From: Streptomyces abyssalis
Lineage (GTDB): Bacteria; Actinomycetota; Actinomycetes; Streptomycetales; Streptomycetaceae
Assembly: GCF_001751365.1 (NCBI RefSeq)
Contig: NZ_LJGT01000041.1
Coordinates: 1,295,045-1,359,044 of the forward strand
Direction of reading: 5' to 3'
DNA: 64,000 bases
The notes beneath the pieces are model-generated. The model made no database searches, had not been told where the DNA came from, and worked only from the letters and a program-made list of their open reading frames with translations. Positions 55,651-64,000 of the stretch are shown here, in pieces (position 1 is the stretch's first letter; each line of letters opens with the position of its first letter). The position numbers were made by a program, and so were the translations under genes.

Positions 55651-55905
55651 TTACGCTCCGCCGTTTTCCCGTGTCGGCTCCAGGTCGAACTCGCCGTCGC
55701 GCGCGCCCAGTACGAACGCCCGCCACTCGGCCTCGGTGTAACGCAGCACCGTGTCCGGGTCCTTGGAGTTACGCATCGCAACAGCGCCGCCGGGAAGGTG
55801 GGCGATCTCGACCTTCTCCTCCTCAGGGCCACCGGGAGCGGACTCCCAGACGGCGTCGGAGATGTCCATCGCGTACAGCTCGTCCTTCTCCTGCTGCGTC
55901 CCCAT
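55651..55905 (-). CDS. DUF397 domain protein
   Basis: Small protein of 84 aa carrying the DUF397 pattern VAMRNSKDPDTVLRYTEAEWRAFVLGARDGEFD near its C-terminus. DUF397 proteins are common in Streptomyces, usually next to XRE-type regulators, but none is seen here. The ATG at 55905 (MGTQQEK) has a GGAG sequence; an upstream start at 55944 is possible. Function unknown. Confidence 0.8.
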   Translation of the reverse strand: MGTQQEKDELYAMDISDAVWESAPGGPEEEKVEIAHLPGGAVAMRNSKDPDTVLRYTEAEWRAFVLGARDGEFDLEPTRENGGA

Positions 55906-56021
55906 CGGCGCATGCTCCTCTCTTCGCTCCCCGGCGTGAGACATCCTCCCACGCGGCTGTGACCGGGCAGATCGGATCGAGTCAGCGACGAGTCCTCGGA
56001 TGCAGTGCGCGGCCCCCCACG

Positions 56022-56062
56022 CAGGAGCCGGGCCGCGATCCCAGATCCCGGCCCGGCTCCTG
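56022..56062 (-). terminator. terminator of eccC
   Basis: A perfect 13-bp stem (CAGGAGCCGGGCC and complement), extendable by one pair, about 40 nt beyond the eccC stop on the minus strand. Confidence 0.8.
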
Positions 56063-56100
56063 ACTGCTCACCGGGCAGCTTCAAGCCGCCCGCCGCCGCC

Positions 56101-59100
56101 TCAGTTGTTCGCCGGCATCCATCCCGTCTGCACGAGCTGCCCGCCCCGGCGCCGCGTCTGGAAGTAGCCGCGGCCGACCGGGAGTTGGGTGGGCGAGATG
56201 TTGCCCAGCAGCGCGCCCTCGGACTTGTCGCCCGACAGTACGACGCCCTGCGCGCCCAGCTCCTTCATCCGCTGCATCACCGGCTCGTACAGGGCGCGGC
56301 TGGCGCCGCCTGACGAGCGGGCGAGGATGACGCGGAGCCCGACGTCCCGTGCGAAGGGCAGATACTCCAGCAGCGGCATCAGCGGGTTCTGCCCTGTCGC
56401 CACCAGGTCGTAGTCGTCGATGACGACGAACGCGTCCGGGCTGTCGTACCAGCTGCGGTTGCGCAGCTGCTCCGGAGTGACGTCCGGCCCGGGCATGCGA
56501 CGGGACATGGAGCCGGCGAGGCCCTCGAGCGTCTCCTGCAACGACGGAGCCGCTGCGCAGTACCGCGACACGTGTGCCTCGGGTACGCCCTGGAGATGCG
56601 CGCGCCGGTAGTCACCGACGACGATCTTGGCCTTGTCCGGCGTGTAGCGCTCGGTGATCTGGTGCATCAGGAGCCGCAGCAGCGCGCTCTTGCCGGATTC
56701 GCTCTCGCCGAAGACCACGAACAGCGGGTCCGTCTCGAAGTTGACGAAGACCGGCCGCAGTGAGCTCTCGTCGATGCCGAACGCCAGCCCGTGCTCGGGG
56801 TAGTCGGAACCCTTGGGGAGCCTGGACGCCTCCAGCATGGTCGGAAGCAGCCGGACCGCGGGCGCGGGCTCGCCCGTCCAGTGCTCGTTGACGGCGCTGA
56901 TCGTCTGCCGGGTGGCGTCCGGCAGGTCCTCGAGCGTCGAGGAGCCGTCGATGCGCGGCAGGGCCGTCATCAGGTGCAGCTTGTCCGGGCTGAGACCGCG
57001 GCCCGGCATGGCCGCCGGGACGTTCGCCGCGACCTTGCGGTCGATCTCGGACTCGGAGGGGTCGCCCAGCCGCAGTTCGATGCGGTTCTGCAGGAGGTCC
57101 TTGAGCGCGGGACGCACCTCCGTGTACCGCGAGGCGGTCAGGATGAGGTGGATGCCGAAACCGAGCCCGCGCTGGGCGATGTCGGTGACGTCGGCTTCGA
57201 GCATCTCGTAGTCGTTCTTGAACGTCGCCCAGCCGTCGATGACGAGGAAGACGTCACCCCACTTCTGGTCCGGCAGCTGGCCGGCCGCGCGGCGCTGGCG
57301 GAACGTGGCGATGGAGTCGACGTTGTGCGCCCGGAAGTACTCCTCACGCTCGTTGAGGATCGTCATGACCTCGCTGACCGTACGGCGCACCTTCTCCCCG
57401 TCGAGGCGGTTGGCCACGCCGCCGACGTGGTGCAGGTCCTCCATGGACAGCAGCGAGCCGCCGCCGAAGTCCAGGCAGTAGAACTGCACTTCGGACGGCG
57501 TGTGCGTCAAGCCGAACGACGTCATGAGCGTACGCAGCAGAGTCGACTTGCCGGACTGCGGTCCGCCGATGACGAATCCGTGGCCCGCCGCACCGGAGAA
57601 GTCCCGGTAGAGCACGTCGCGCCGCTGCTCGAACGGCTTGTCCAGCAGGGCGACCGGCACCGCGAGACGGCCGAGCGCCGTGTACTCGGGTGCCGTCAGG
57701 CCGCGCTCCGGCGTGGCCGCGAGCGCGGGCAGGAGCTGGTCGAGGGACGGCGGCTCGTCCAGCGGCGGCAGCCACACCTGGTGCGCGGACGGGCCCTGCC
57801 CGACCATCTTCTGCACGATCACGTCGAGCACGGTGTCGGCGAGCGCGTCGTCGACGGTGTCGGTGTCCGGGGCCTCGGGCTCCGGTGCCACCGGCAGTGC
57901 CACAGGCGTCGCCGTGAACATCACCGGACGCGTCTGGGTGGCCCGGCTGACCCGCGTCGGGCCCGCCGCGCGGTACGCACCGGAGACGTAGGCCGCCTTG
58001 AACTGCACCATCGTCTCGGTGTCGTACTTGAGGAAGCCCGCACCCGGCACGTTCGGCAGGTGGTAGGCGTCCGGGACGCCGATCGCGGTGCGCGACTCGG
58101 CGGCCGAGAACGTACGCAGGCCGATCCGGTACGACAGGAAGGTGTCCAGGCCCCGCAGCTTGCCCTCCTCCAGGCGCTGCGACGCCAGCAGCATGTGCAC
58201 ACCCAGTGAACGGCCGATGCGGCCGATCTGGATGAACATGTCGATGAAGTCGGGCTTGGCGGTGAGGAGTTCGCTGAACTCGTCGATGATCAGAACGAGG
58301 GACGGCAGCGGGTCGAGCGCCGCACCCGCGGCGCGCGCCTTCTCGTAGTCCGTGATGTTCGCGTAGTTGCCCGCCCTGCGCAGCGTCTCCTGACGGCGGT
58401 TCAGCTCACCGGTGATCGCGTCGCGCATGCGGTCGACGAGCGTGAGTTCGTCGGCGAGGTTGGTGATGACCGCCGCGGTGTGCGGCATGTCGGCCATGCC
58501 CGTGAAGGTCGCGCCGCCCTTGAAGTCGGCGAGGATGAAGTTGAGCGTCTCGGACGAGTGCGTCACGGCCAGACCGAGCACGAGCGTACGCAGCAGCTCG
58601 GACTTGCCGGAGCCGGTGGCACCGACGCACAGGCCGTGCGGGCCCATGCCCTCCTGCGAGGCCTCCTTGATGTCGAGCATCACCGGCTCGCCCTCGCCGC
58701 CGATGCCGATCGGCACACGCAGCCGCTCGTGCAGCGAACGCGGCCGCCAGGTGCGTGCCATGTCGACCGAACCGGCGTCGCCGATGCCCATGAGGTCGGT
58801 GAAGTCCAGGTTGGACAGCAGCGGTTCGCCCTCCTCGCCGCTGCCCATGCGCAGCGGCGAGAGCTGACGTGCGAGGGCCTCCGCCTGCTCGTAGCTCAGC
58901 AGGTCGGGCTTGCCCGAGTACGCCGACTCCCGGCCGACGTACAGGTCGAGGGCCTTCTCGCGCACGTGCACGGTCAGGCCCCCGGACATCTGGTCGTCGA
59001 GCGCTCCCGGAGCGACCTCCAGGAAAGTGACGCCCTGGAGGCCCTCGGCACCGGCGAGTTGGGAGTCCGGCGGGATCGAGCCGCCGTCGAGCACCACGAT

Positions 59101-60042
59101 GATGTGCGGCTGGTCCGCGACGGGTGTGCCGTCCCTGTTCCAGCGCGGACGCCCGTCGAGCTGGCTCGCGAGCGACTCCTCCAGCTGCCCGAGGTCGTCG
59201 AAGAACAGGCGTGCCTGGCCGGCGCCGTCCGACTGCGACGGATGCTGCGCGTGCGGCAGCCACTTCGTCCAGTCCCATTCGGCCATCGAGCCAGGGTGGG
59301 CGACGACCGCGATGATCATTTCCTCGGGGGAGTGGAGCGCGGAGAGCTGGCCGAGCGCGGCACGGACATTTCCGTACACCTCGTCGGTGCTTCCTGTGAC
59401 GACCACGTGGTAAAAGGCTCGCAGACTCACCGCGATGGGGAGATCCGGAAGTGAACGGTGAATGTCCAGGAAGGACTTCATCGCTTCGGCGGTGAGCGGC
59501 TCGAGTTCGTCCTTGGGCGCCGTTTCCGGCGCGACGAGCGGAGTGCTCAACTGCTGCCAGCCCGTGCCGATTCGCACGGACGAGAAGTCGTTGTCGGACG
59601 GTCGGCGTTCCCACAGCCGCTTGCCGTCGCCGGCGATCGCCCACAGCTGATCCGGACTCGGATGCTGATACAGCTGCGCGTTCCGCTGTGCCTCCGAGGT
59701 CTTGCGTACGTCCTTCCGCACCTGGTCGAGATAGCGGAAGTAGTCCCTCCGCTCCTGGCCCATCTGGGCCCTGCCTCCACGCCGCGCCCGTACGACCTGC
59801 GCGACCGCCATGGCGACCGTGGAAACGGCCATCAGCGCACCGACGACCTTCATGTAGGGCGCTGCGCCCGGCATGAAGAAGAATGCGACCGAACCACCCA
59901 TGCCCATCACGGGCAGGAGATTCATCCAGATGTCGTTGTCACCGTCACGCGGCAGTTCTGGAGGGGATTCCAGCTTGACTTCCCCTTCGGGCACGGTCGG
60001 CGGCATGACCCGTGGCTGCCGCTTCACGATGACCACACTCAC
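56101..60042 (-). CDS. eccC: type VII secretion ATPase EccC (three FtsK/SpoIIIE domains)
   Basis: Motor ATPase of the ESX system, 1313 aa. Two N-terminal transmembrane helices (about residues 40-80) and a DUF-like domain precede three FtsK/SpoIIIE modules with Walker A loops GATGSGKS (about 474), GGPQSGKS (about 826) and GESESGKS (about 1112). Walker B of the first module is LVLIIDEFSELL, with the catalytic Glu; the second (VFLVIDGW) and third (AFVVIDDYD) lack it, as in mycobacterial EccC. All three domains are fused in one chain rather than split as EccCa/EccCb. GTG at 60042. It would bind the signal of EsxB-type substrates. Confidence 0.96.
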   Translation of the reverse strand: MSVVIVKRQPRVMPPTVPEGEVKLESPPELPRDGDNDIWMNLLPVMGMGGSVAFFFMPGAAPYMKVVGALMAVSTVAMAVAQVVRARRGGRAQMGQERRDYFRYLDQVRKDVRKTSEAQRNAQLYQHPSPDQLWAIAGDGKRLWERRPSDNDFSSVRIGTGWQQLSTPLVAPETAPKDELEPLTAEAMKSFLDIHRSLPDLPIAVSLRAFYHVVVTGSTDEVYGNVRAALGQLSALHSPEEMIIAVVAHPGSMAEWDWTKWLPHAQHPSQSDGAGQARLFFDDLGQLEESLASQLDGRPRWNRDGTPVADQPHIIVVLDGGSIPPDSQLAGAEGLQGVTFLEVAPGALDDQMSGGLTVHVREKALDLYVGRESAYSGKPDLLSYEQAEALARQLSPLRMGSGEEGEPLLSNLDFTDLMGIGDAGSVDMARTWRPRSLHERLRVPIGIGGEGEPVMLDIKEASQEGMGPHGLCVGATGSGKSELLRTLVLGLAVTHSSETLNFILADFKGGATFTGMADMPHTAAVITNLADELTLVDRMRDAITGELNRRQETLRRAGNYANITDYEKARAAGAALDPLPSLVLIIDEFSELLTAKPDFIDMFIQIGRIGRSLGVHMLLASQRLEEGKLRGLDTFLSYRIGLRTFSAAESRTAIGVPDAYHLPNVPGAGFLKYDTETMVQFKAAYVSGAYRAAGPTRVSRATQTRPVMFTATPVALPVAPEPEAPDTDTVDDALADTVLDVIVQKMVGQGPSAHQVWLPPLDEPPSLDQLLPALAATPERGLTAPEYTALGRLAVPVALLDKPFEQRRDVLYRDFSGAAGHGFVIGGPQSGKSTLLRTLMTSFGLTHTPSEVQFYCLDFGGGSLLSMEDLHHVGGVANRLDGEKVRRTVSEVMTILNEREEYFRAHNVDSIATFRQRRAAGQLPDQKWGDVFLVIDGWATFKNDYEMLEADVTDIAQRGLGFGIHLILTASRYTEVRPALKDLLQNRIELRLGDPSESEIDRKVAANVPAAMPGRGLSPDKLHLMTALPRIDGSSTLEDLPDATRQTISAVNEHWTGEPAPAVRLLPTMLEASRLPKGSDYPEHGLAFGIDESSLRPVFVNFETDPLFVVFGESESGKSALLRLLMHQITERYTPDKAKIVVGDYRRAHLQGVPEAHVSRYCAAAPSLQETLEGLAGSMSRRMPGPDVTPEQLRNRSWYDSPDAFVVIDDYDLVATGQNPLMPLLEYLPFARDVGLRVILARSSGGASRALYEPVMQRMKELGAQGVVLSGDKSEGALLGNISPTQLPVGRGYFQTRRRGGQLVQTGWMPANN

Positions 60043-60253
60043 CGTTACATCAGTCCTTCACGATAAATTCGCAATTACGCACCGACGCCCCCGCCATCGC
60101 AACAGCTACCGGTCATGCAGACGCTGATCCTAGTAGGTGTGAGAGTCTCCGGTATCCGGGAGGACCGACTGTCCGCCGCGGACGGTAAGGTGACCCGCAA
60201 TCTTCCCCAAGTACTTCCGATGTGAGGGAGCTTGGGGCAATCCATGGGCCCTA

Positions 60254-60424
60254 GGGCCTGTTTCGAAGTAGCGTCGTCCGCCCGTTAGGGCGGGCGGGGC
60301 GGCGTCAGGTGCGTGCGATCGCAAGGCGGAGGAAGGAGAGCGCAGCGGGCTGCGCCGACGACTGACAACGCAGCGAGCGTGCGTGCATGACGCCGCCCCG
60401 CAGACGGGACTTCGAAACAGGGCC
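60254..60424. mobile_element. MITE-like palindromic element between eccC and eccD
   Basis: About 171 bp, with perfect 13-bp terminal inverted repeats CCTGTTTCGAAGT (60257-60269 and 60409-60421) and a second inverted pair GGGGCGGCGTCA (60296-60307 and 60388-60399). No transposase or target duplication was seen. It lies in the 442-bp eccC-eccD gap. Confidence 0.75.
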
Positions 60425-60484
60425 TGGATGTCTGTTATTCATCGTGACGCCGAGTACGAGCAGTGAGCAAGGGGGATCAACAAG

Positions 60485-61954
60485 GTGGCCACGACCGCAG
60501 CGACCGGCTTCTGCCGCGTCACGGTAGTTGCTCCCGGGGGGCGCATCGACGTTGCGCTCCCCGAGGACGTGCCCCTGTCCGACGTCTATCCGGAGATCGC
60601 GAGGCTCTCCGGGGGCAGCACCGCCGACGGTTCCCTGTCGGGGTATCACCTGGTGCGACGGGACGGACGGGTCCTGGAATCGGGGCTTTCCCTGGCGGGC
60701 AACAGCATCAGGGACGGCGAGGTGCTGCTGCTGCGCCCGTTCGCCGACTCGTTGCCCTCCGCCGTCTTCGACGACGTCAGTGACGCCGTCGCCTCCGGGG
60801 TGCGGCAGGACCGCGCTCTGTGGAACGAGGGGCGGATGCGCGCGGCCGGACTCACCGGCGGCGGCGTGCTGTTGGTGCTCATGGCCTTCGCGCTGTGGTT
60901 CGCCGACCCGGTCGGGCACGACATGCACGGGCTGCCCGGCATCATCGCCGCCGCGGCCGGCGTCCTGCTCGTCGCCCTCGCATGCGTCCGTGCCCGTGTG
61001 TACGACGACCGGCTGTCGTCCATCGCGCTCGGCCTCGGCGCGATGCCGCACATCATGATCGCCGGGTCCGGGATCCTCCCGCTCGGTGAGGGCCAGGGCA
61101 TCGGACGGCTGCAGTTCCTCATGGGGTGCGTGGCCGTGCTGCTCGCCTCGGCGGTACTGATCGCGATCACGCCCAGGGGCGACGGCCCGTTCGTCGCCTC
61201 CGCGATCGTCTCGGCGGTCGGCACCGTCTTCACCTTCATCGCCGTCGTCGCCGACATCGGGCCCGTCGACGCGGCGGCCATCGCCGCTCCCGTCTCCGTC
61301 GGCCTCATCGCCTTCCTGCCGGGGCTCTCCGCCCGCTTCGCACGGCTGCCCATAGGCTTCGAGCCCCGCGCCGGGGGCCCCGGCGGCTACGACGGCGGGC
61401 AGGACGGCTCCCGCGCGGCCCAGGGCCCGGTCGACGCCGAGCGCATCGCGGCACAGGCGCGGCGCGGCCACGAGATGCTCGTCGGACTGGTCGGCGGCTG
61501 GTGCGCCGCCGTCGTCGGATCCGCCGCGGTGCTGGGCTTCTCCCACAACGGCTGGGGCCAGCTGCTCGCCCTCGCCACCGGCATCGCGATGCTGCTCCGC
61601 GCCCGCCTCTTCCGCTACACCTCGCAGGTCATCTGCTCCCTGACCGCGGGCCTCGGCGCTCTGACGCTGCTCGCGCTCGGGCTGTCCCTCAACCCGCCGT
61701 CGGCGCTGGTCCGCGACTTCCTCAGGGGCGACAGCGGCGGCCTCGACGTCCGTACGGTCTGGATCGCGGCGTCCATCGCGTTCGCCGCTGCGCTGGTCAC
61801 CGCCATCGGCCTGATCGTTCCGCGGACGGGGCTCACCCCGTTCTGGGGCCGCTTCATGGAGCTGACGGAGACCTTCGTGCTGCTCTCGCTGATTCCGCTC
61901 TGCCTCGCGGTCATGGACGTCTACCGCGATGTCCGGGGATCCATCGGAGGCTGA
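60485..61954 (+). CDS. eccD: type VII secretion integral membrane protein EccD
   Basis: Channel-forming ESX component, 489 aa. The N-terminal ubiquitin-like cytosolic domain (VTVVAPGGRIDVALPEDVPLSDVYPEIARL, about residues 10-95) is followed by about eleven transmembrane helices, with typical stretches LTGGGVLLVLMAFALWF and LQFLMGCVAVLLASAVLI. GTG start at 60485 with a GGGGG ribosome-binding region. Divergent from eccC with the MITE-like element between them. It ends before a strong terminator. Confidence 0.95.
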   Translation: MATTAATGFCRVTVVAPGGRIDVALPEDVPLSDVYPEIARLSGGSTADGSLSGYHLVRRDGRVLESGLSLAGNSIRDGEVLLLRPFADSLPSAVFDDVSDAVASGVRQDRALWNEGRMRAAGLTGGGVLLVLMAFALWFADPVGHDMHGLPGIIAAAAGVLLVALACVRARVYDDRLSSIALGLGAMPHIMIAGSGILPLGEGQGIGRLQFLMGCVAVLLASAVLIAITPRGDGPFVASAIVSAVGTVFTFIAVVADIGPVDAAAIAAPVSVGLIAFLPGLSARFARLPIGFEPRAGGPGGYDGGQDGSRAAQGPVDAERIAAQARRGHEMLVGLVGGWCAAVVGSAAVLGFSHNGWGQLLALATGIAMLLRARLFRYTSQVICSLTAGLGALTLLALGLSLNPPSALVRDFLRGDSGGLDVRTVWIAASIAFAAALVTAIGLIVPRTGLTPFWGRFMELTETFVLLSLIPLCLAVMDVYRDVRGSIGG

Positions 61955-61985
61955 CCGGGCCGCCGCCGCACCGCCGCGGTGCGTC

Positions 61986-62027
61986 CCTCCGCCCGCCCCC
62001 AAGAGCCGTACCGGGGGCGGGCGGAGG
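61986..62027 (+). terminator. terminator of eccD
   Basis: A perfect 15-bp stem (CCTCCGCCCGCCCCC and complement) with a 12-nt loop, 32 nt after the eccD stop. Confidence 0.9.
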
Positions 62028-62043
62028 CATGCAGCGGCGCTGG

Positions 62044-62049
62044 TAGGCT
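62044..62049 (+). promoter_or_regulatory. candidate -10 (TAGGCT) for rpsO
   Basis: GTAGGCTGGT is shared word for word with the site upstream of pnp (62496-62505). It lies 88 bp before rpsO and after the eccD terminator. No strong -35. Confidence 0.45.
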
Positions 62050-62131
62050 GGTGCGGCCCGCCGAGTTGTCGAAGTAACCCCTGAGACGAAGACCAGGGGC
62101 GCTCTCGGGCAGAATCCGCAGAGGAGTACGC

Positions 62132-62422
62132 GTGTCGTCTCTCGATGTCGCGACCAAGAAGAAGATCATCTCCGAGTTCGCCACCAAGGAGGGTGACACC
62201 GGCTCCCCCGAGGTCCAGGTGGCGCTGCTCTCCCGTCGTATCTCGGACCTGACCGAGCACCTGAAGACCCACAAGCACGACCACCACTCCCGCCGTGGTC
62301 TGCTGCTGCTGGTCGGCCAGCGCCGCCGCCTCCTGCAGTACCTGGCGAAGAAGGACATCCAGCGCTTCCGCGCCCTCGTCGAGCGCCTCGGCATCCGCCG
62401 CGGCGCGGCGGGCGCCCGCTGA
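62132..62422 (+). CDS. rpsO: 30S ribosomal protein S15
   Basis: Small ribosomal protein, 96 aa, that binds 16S rRNA and helps assemble the platform. Family motifs are clear: GDTGSPEVQVALLSRRISDLTEHLKTHKHDHHSRRGLLLLV is summarised by its GSPEVQVA and HDHHSRRGL elements. GTG start. The C-terminus is a little extended (RRGAAGAR). It forms the usual rpsO-pnp pair and is followed by a hairpin. Confidence 0.97.
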   Translation: MSSLDVATKKKIISEFATKEGDTGSPEVQVALLSRRISDLTEHLKTHKHDHHSRRGLLLLVGQRRRLLQYLAKKDIQRFRALVERLGIRRGAAGAR

Positions 62423-62433
62423 CATGTGACGCA

Positions 62434-62465
62434 GGGAGCGGTTCCCATCACAGGGGGCCGCTCCC
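62434..62465 (+). terminator. hairpin between rpsO and pnp
   Basis: An 8-bp stem (GGGAGCGG and CCGCTCCC) with a further CCC/GGG inner pairing, 12 nt after the rpsO stop. It may be a partial terminator or an RNase processing site. Confidence 0.6.
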
Positions 62466-62496
62466 TTCGCCGTATCTGAAGGGACCGGATGGTTTG

Positions 62497-62502
62497 TAGG
62501 CT
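62497..62502 (+). promoter_or_regulatory. candidate -10 (TAGGCT) for pnp
   Basis: TAGGCT in the same GTAGGCTGGT context as the rpsO site, 235 bp before pnp. The rest of the 315-bp rpsO-pnp gap holds a long leader without a gene. Confidence 0.45.
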
Positions 62503-62737
62503 GGTCCCTGCACGACGTACAACCCGAAGACCGCCCCCACAGGAACGCGGCTTCACGCACACATAACCCGAAACAGACGCGGCAGGGGCGCCCCGCCGTC
62601 GCCGGTCCTCGGTAGTGGCCCCCGGACACAAGGAAGTTCCGGGTGCTTCGATCGAAGACCGGCCCGCACACGGAGCGCTCCTCCGCAGCCGGTCCGCCGC
62701 CACACGGGCGCCGGACGCAGACGAGGAGATATCCCTG

Positions 62738-64000
62738 GTGGAGAACGAGACCCACTACGCCGAAGCCGTCATCGACAACGGCACGTTCGGCACCCGCACG
62801 ATCCGGTTCGAGACGGGCCGGGTGGCCAAGCAGGCAGCCGGCTCCGCCGTGGCATACCTGGACGACGACACCATGGTGCTGTCGGCCACCACGGCCTCCA
62901 AGCAGCCCAAGGACCAGCTCGACTTCTTCCCGCTCACGGTCGACGTCGAGGAGCGGATGTACGCGGCCGGGAAGATCCCCGGTTCCTTCTTCCGCCGCGA
63001 GGGCAGGCCCTCCGAGGACGCGATCCTCACCTGCCGCCTGATCGACCGCCCGCTGCGCCCCTCCTTCAAGAAGGGCCTGCGCAACGAGATCCAGATCGTC
63101 GAGACGATCATGGCGCTCAACCCCGACCACCTCTACGACGTGGTCGCCATCAACGCCGCCTCCTGTTCCACGCAGCTGTCGGGCCTTCCCTTCTCCGGCC
63201 CCATCGGCGCCACCCGCGTCGCCCTCATCCGCGGCCAGTGGGTGGCCTTCCCCACACACACCGAGCTGGAGGACGCCGTCTTCGACATGGTCGTCGCCGG
63301 CCGCACTCTCCCCGACGGCGACGTCGCGGTGATGATGGTCGAGGCCGAGGCCACCGAGAAGACCGTCGAGCTGGTCAGGGGCGGAGCCGAGGCTCCCACC
63401 GAGGAGATCGTCGCCGCCGGCCTCGAAGCCGCCAAGCCCTTCATCAAGGTGCTGTGCAAGGCCCAGTCCGACCTCGCCGCGAAGGCCGCCAAGCCCGTCG
63501 GCGAGTTCCCGATCTTCCTGGACCACCAGGACGACGTGCTCGACGCCCTCACCGAGGCCGTACGTGACGAGCTGGCCCAGGCCCTCACCATCGCCGGCAA
63601 GCAGGAGCGCGAGGCCGAGCTGGACCGCGTCAAGGGCCTCGCCGCCGAGAAGCTCATCCCGCAGTTCGAGGGCCGCGAGAAGGAGATCTCCGCGGCGTAC
63701 CGCACGCTGACCAAGGAACTGGTCCGTGAGCGCGTCATCCGTGAGAAGAAGCGCATCGACGGCCGCGGCGTCACGGACATCCGTACGCTCGCCGCCGAGG
63801 TCGAGGCGATCCCGAGGGTCCACGGCTCGGCGCTCTTCGAGCGCGGCGAGACGCAGATCCTCGGCGTGACCACACTGAACATGCTGCGCATGGAGCAGCA
63901 GCTGGACACCCTCTCCCCGGTGACCCGCAAGCGCTACATGCACAACTACAACTTCCCGCCCTACTCCACCGGTGAGACGGGCCGCGTCGGCTCCCCCAAG
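62738..64000 (+). CDS. pnp: polyribonucleotide nucleotidyltransferase (5' part)
   Basis: Phosphorolytic 3'-5' exoribonuclease, first 421 codons; it runs past the window end with no stop. RNase PH domain 1 begins FGTRTIRFETGRVAKQA and contains FFRREGRPSEDAILTCRLIDRPLRP. The all-alpha linker domain lies around residues 250-320, and the second RNase PH domain starts with KKRIDGRGVTDIRTL and RVHGSALFERGETQIL. GTG at 62738 follows an ACGAGGAGAT ribosome-binding region. It is the standard neighbour of rpsO. Confidence 0.97.
   Translation, partial: MENETHYAEAVIDNGTFGTRTIRFETGRVAKQAAGSAVAYLDDDTMVLSATTASKQPKDQLDFFPLTVDVEERMYAAGKIPGSFFRREGRPSEDAILTCRLIDRPLRPSFKKGLRNEIQIVETIMALNPDHLYDVVAINAASCSTQLSGLPFSGPIGATRVALIRGQWVAFPTHTELEDAVFDMVVAGRTLPDGDVAVMMVEAEATEKTVELVRGGAEAPTEEIVAAGLEAAKPFIKVLCKAQSDLAAKAAKPVGEFPIFLDHQDDVLDALTEAVRDELAQALTIAGKQEREAELDRVKGLAAEKLIPQFEGREKEISAAYRTLTKELVRERVIREKKRIDGRGVTDIRTLAAEVEAIPRVHGSALFERGETQILGVTTLNMLRMEQQLDTLSPVTRKRYMHNYNFPPYSTGETGRVGSPK

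Noticed and set aside
60305..63943. Long minus-strand frame opposite eccD, rpsO and pnp
   Set aside because: It spans three strongly supported genes on the plus strand and the MITE-like element. No family resemblance seen.

Overview
The window is a high-GC actinomycete chromosome segment, almost certainly from Streptomyces or a close relative. The evidence is the dxr-M50 protease-ispG-GNAT-GNAT-proS run, the rimP-nusA-ylxR-infB-ylxP-rbfA-truB run, ribF, and a mycobacterial-style ESX (type VII secretion) locus lying between ribF and rpsO-pnp. GTG starts are frequent and GC is very high. No rRNA, tRNA, CRISPR array, transposase gene or prophage gene was seen.

Layout. 0-9.6 kb: an acyl-CoA dehydrogenase, two MEP isoprenoid genes (dxr, ispG) flanking a site-2 protease, two GNAT acetyltransferases and proS. 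9.6-14.5 kb: an accessory organic-acid module made of a CitE-like lyase, a CaiB/BaiF CoA transferase (frameshifted), a LysR regulator and a CitMHS transporter (split into two overlapping frames). Two matching ATGC-N7-GCAT boxes lie in its two promoter regions. 14.5-17 kb: an aminoglycoside-phosphotransferase-fold protein, a DUF4439 ferritin-like protein and a lipoprotein carrying two copies of a 36-bp dispersed repeat. 17.2-24.3 kb: the transcription/translation cluster. 24.5-29.1 kb: a four-carbon acid-sugar module (DUF1537 kinase, PdxA2, MFS transporter, DeoR regulator) inserted between truB and the next genes. 29.3-33.1 kb: a 1261-residue trypsin-like protease/P-loop protein resembling STAND-type signalling or conflict proteins. 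33.2-34.1 kb: ribF.

34.2-62 kb: the ESX locus. It has eccB, eccC, eccD, eccE, a mycosin (mycP) plus two further tandem mycosin-like proteases, an esxB/esxA pair, an EspI-like ParA ATPase with a 5 x 53-residue repeat, a third small WXG-like protein with a large WXG-headed partner, and several small membrane or unknown proteins. The parts fit one secretion machine: EccB/C/D/E form the membrane complex, EccC supplies the motor, MycP-type proteases act outside the membrane, and the WXG proteins are substrates carrying C-terminal YxxxD/E export motifs. 62-64 kb: rpsO and the 5' part of pnp, which runs off the window.

The main open leads are the protease/P-loop fusion, the three-mycosin ESX locus with its unassigned 49.9-55.6 kb effector-like module, the paired LysR boxes, and several repeat families: a 159-bp VNTR, a 36-bp in-frame repeat, a MITE-like palindrome between eccC and eccD, and 8-bp x4 arrays at two module boundaries. 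All calls come from reading the sequence. No database search was run.
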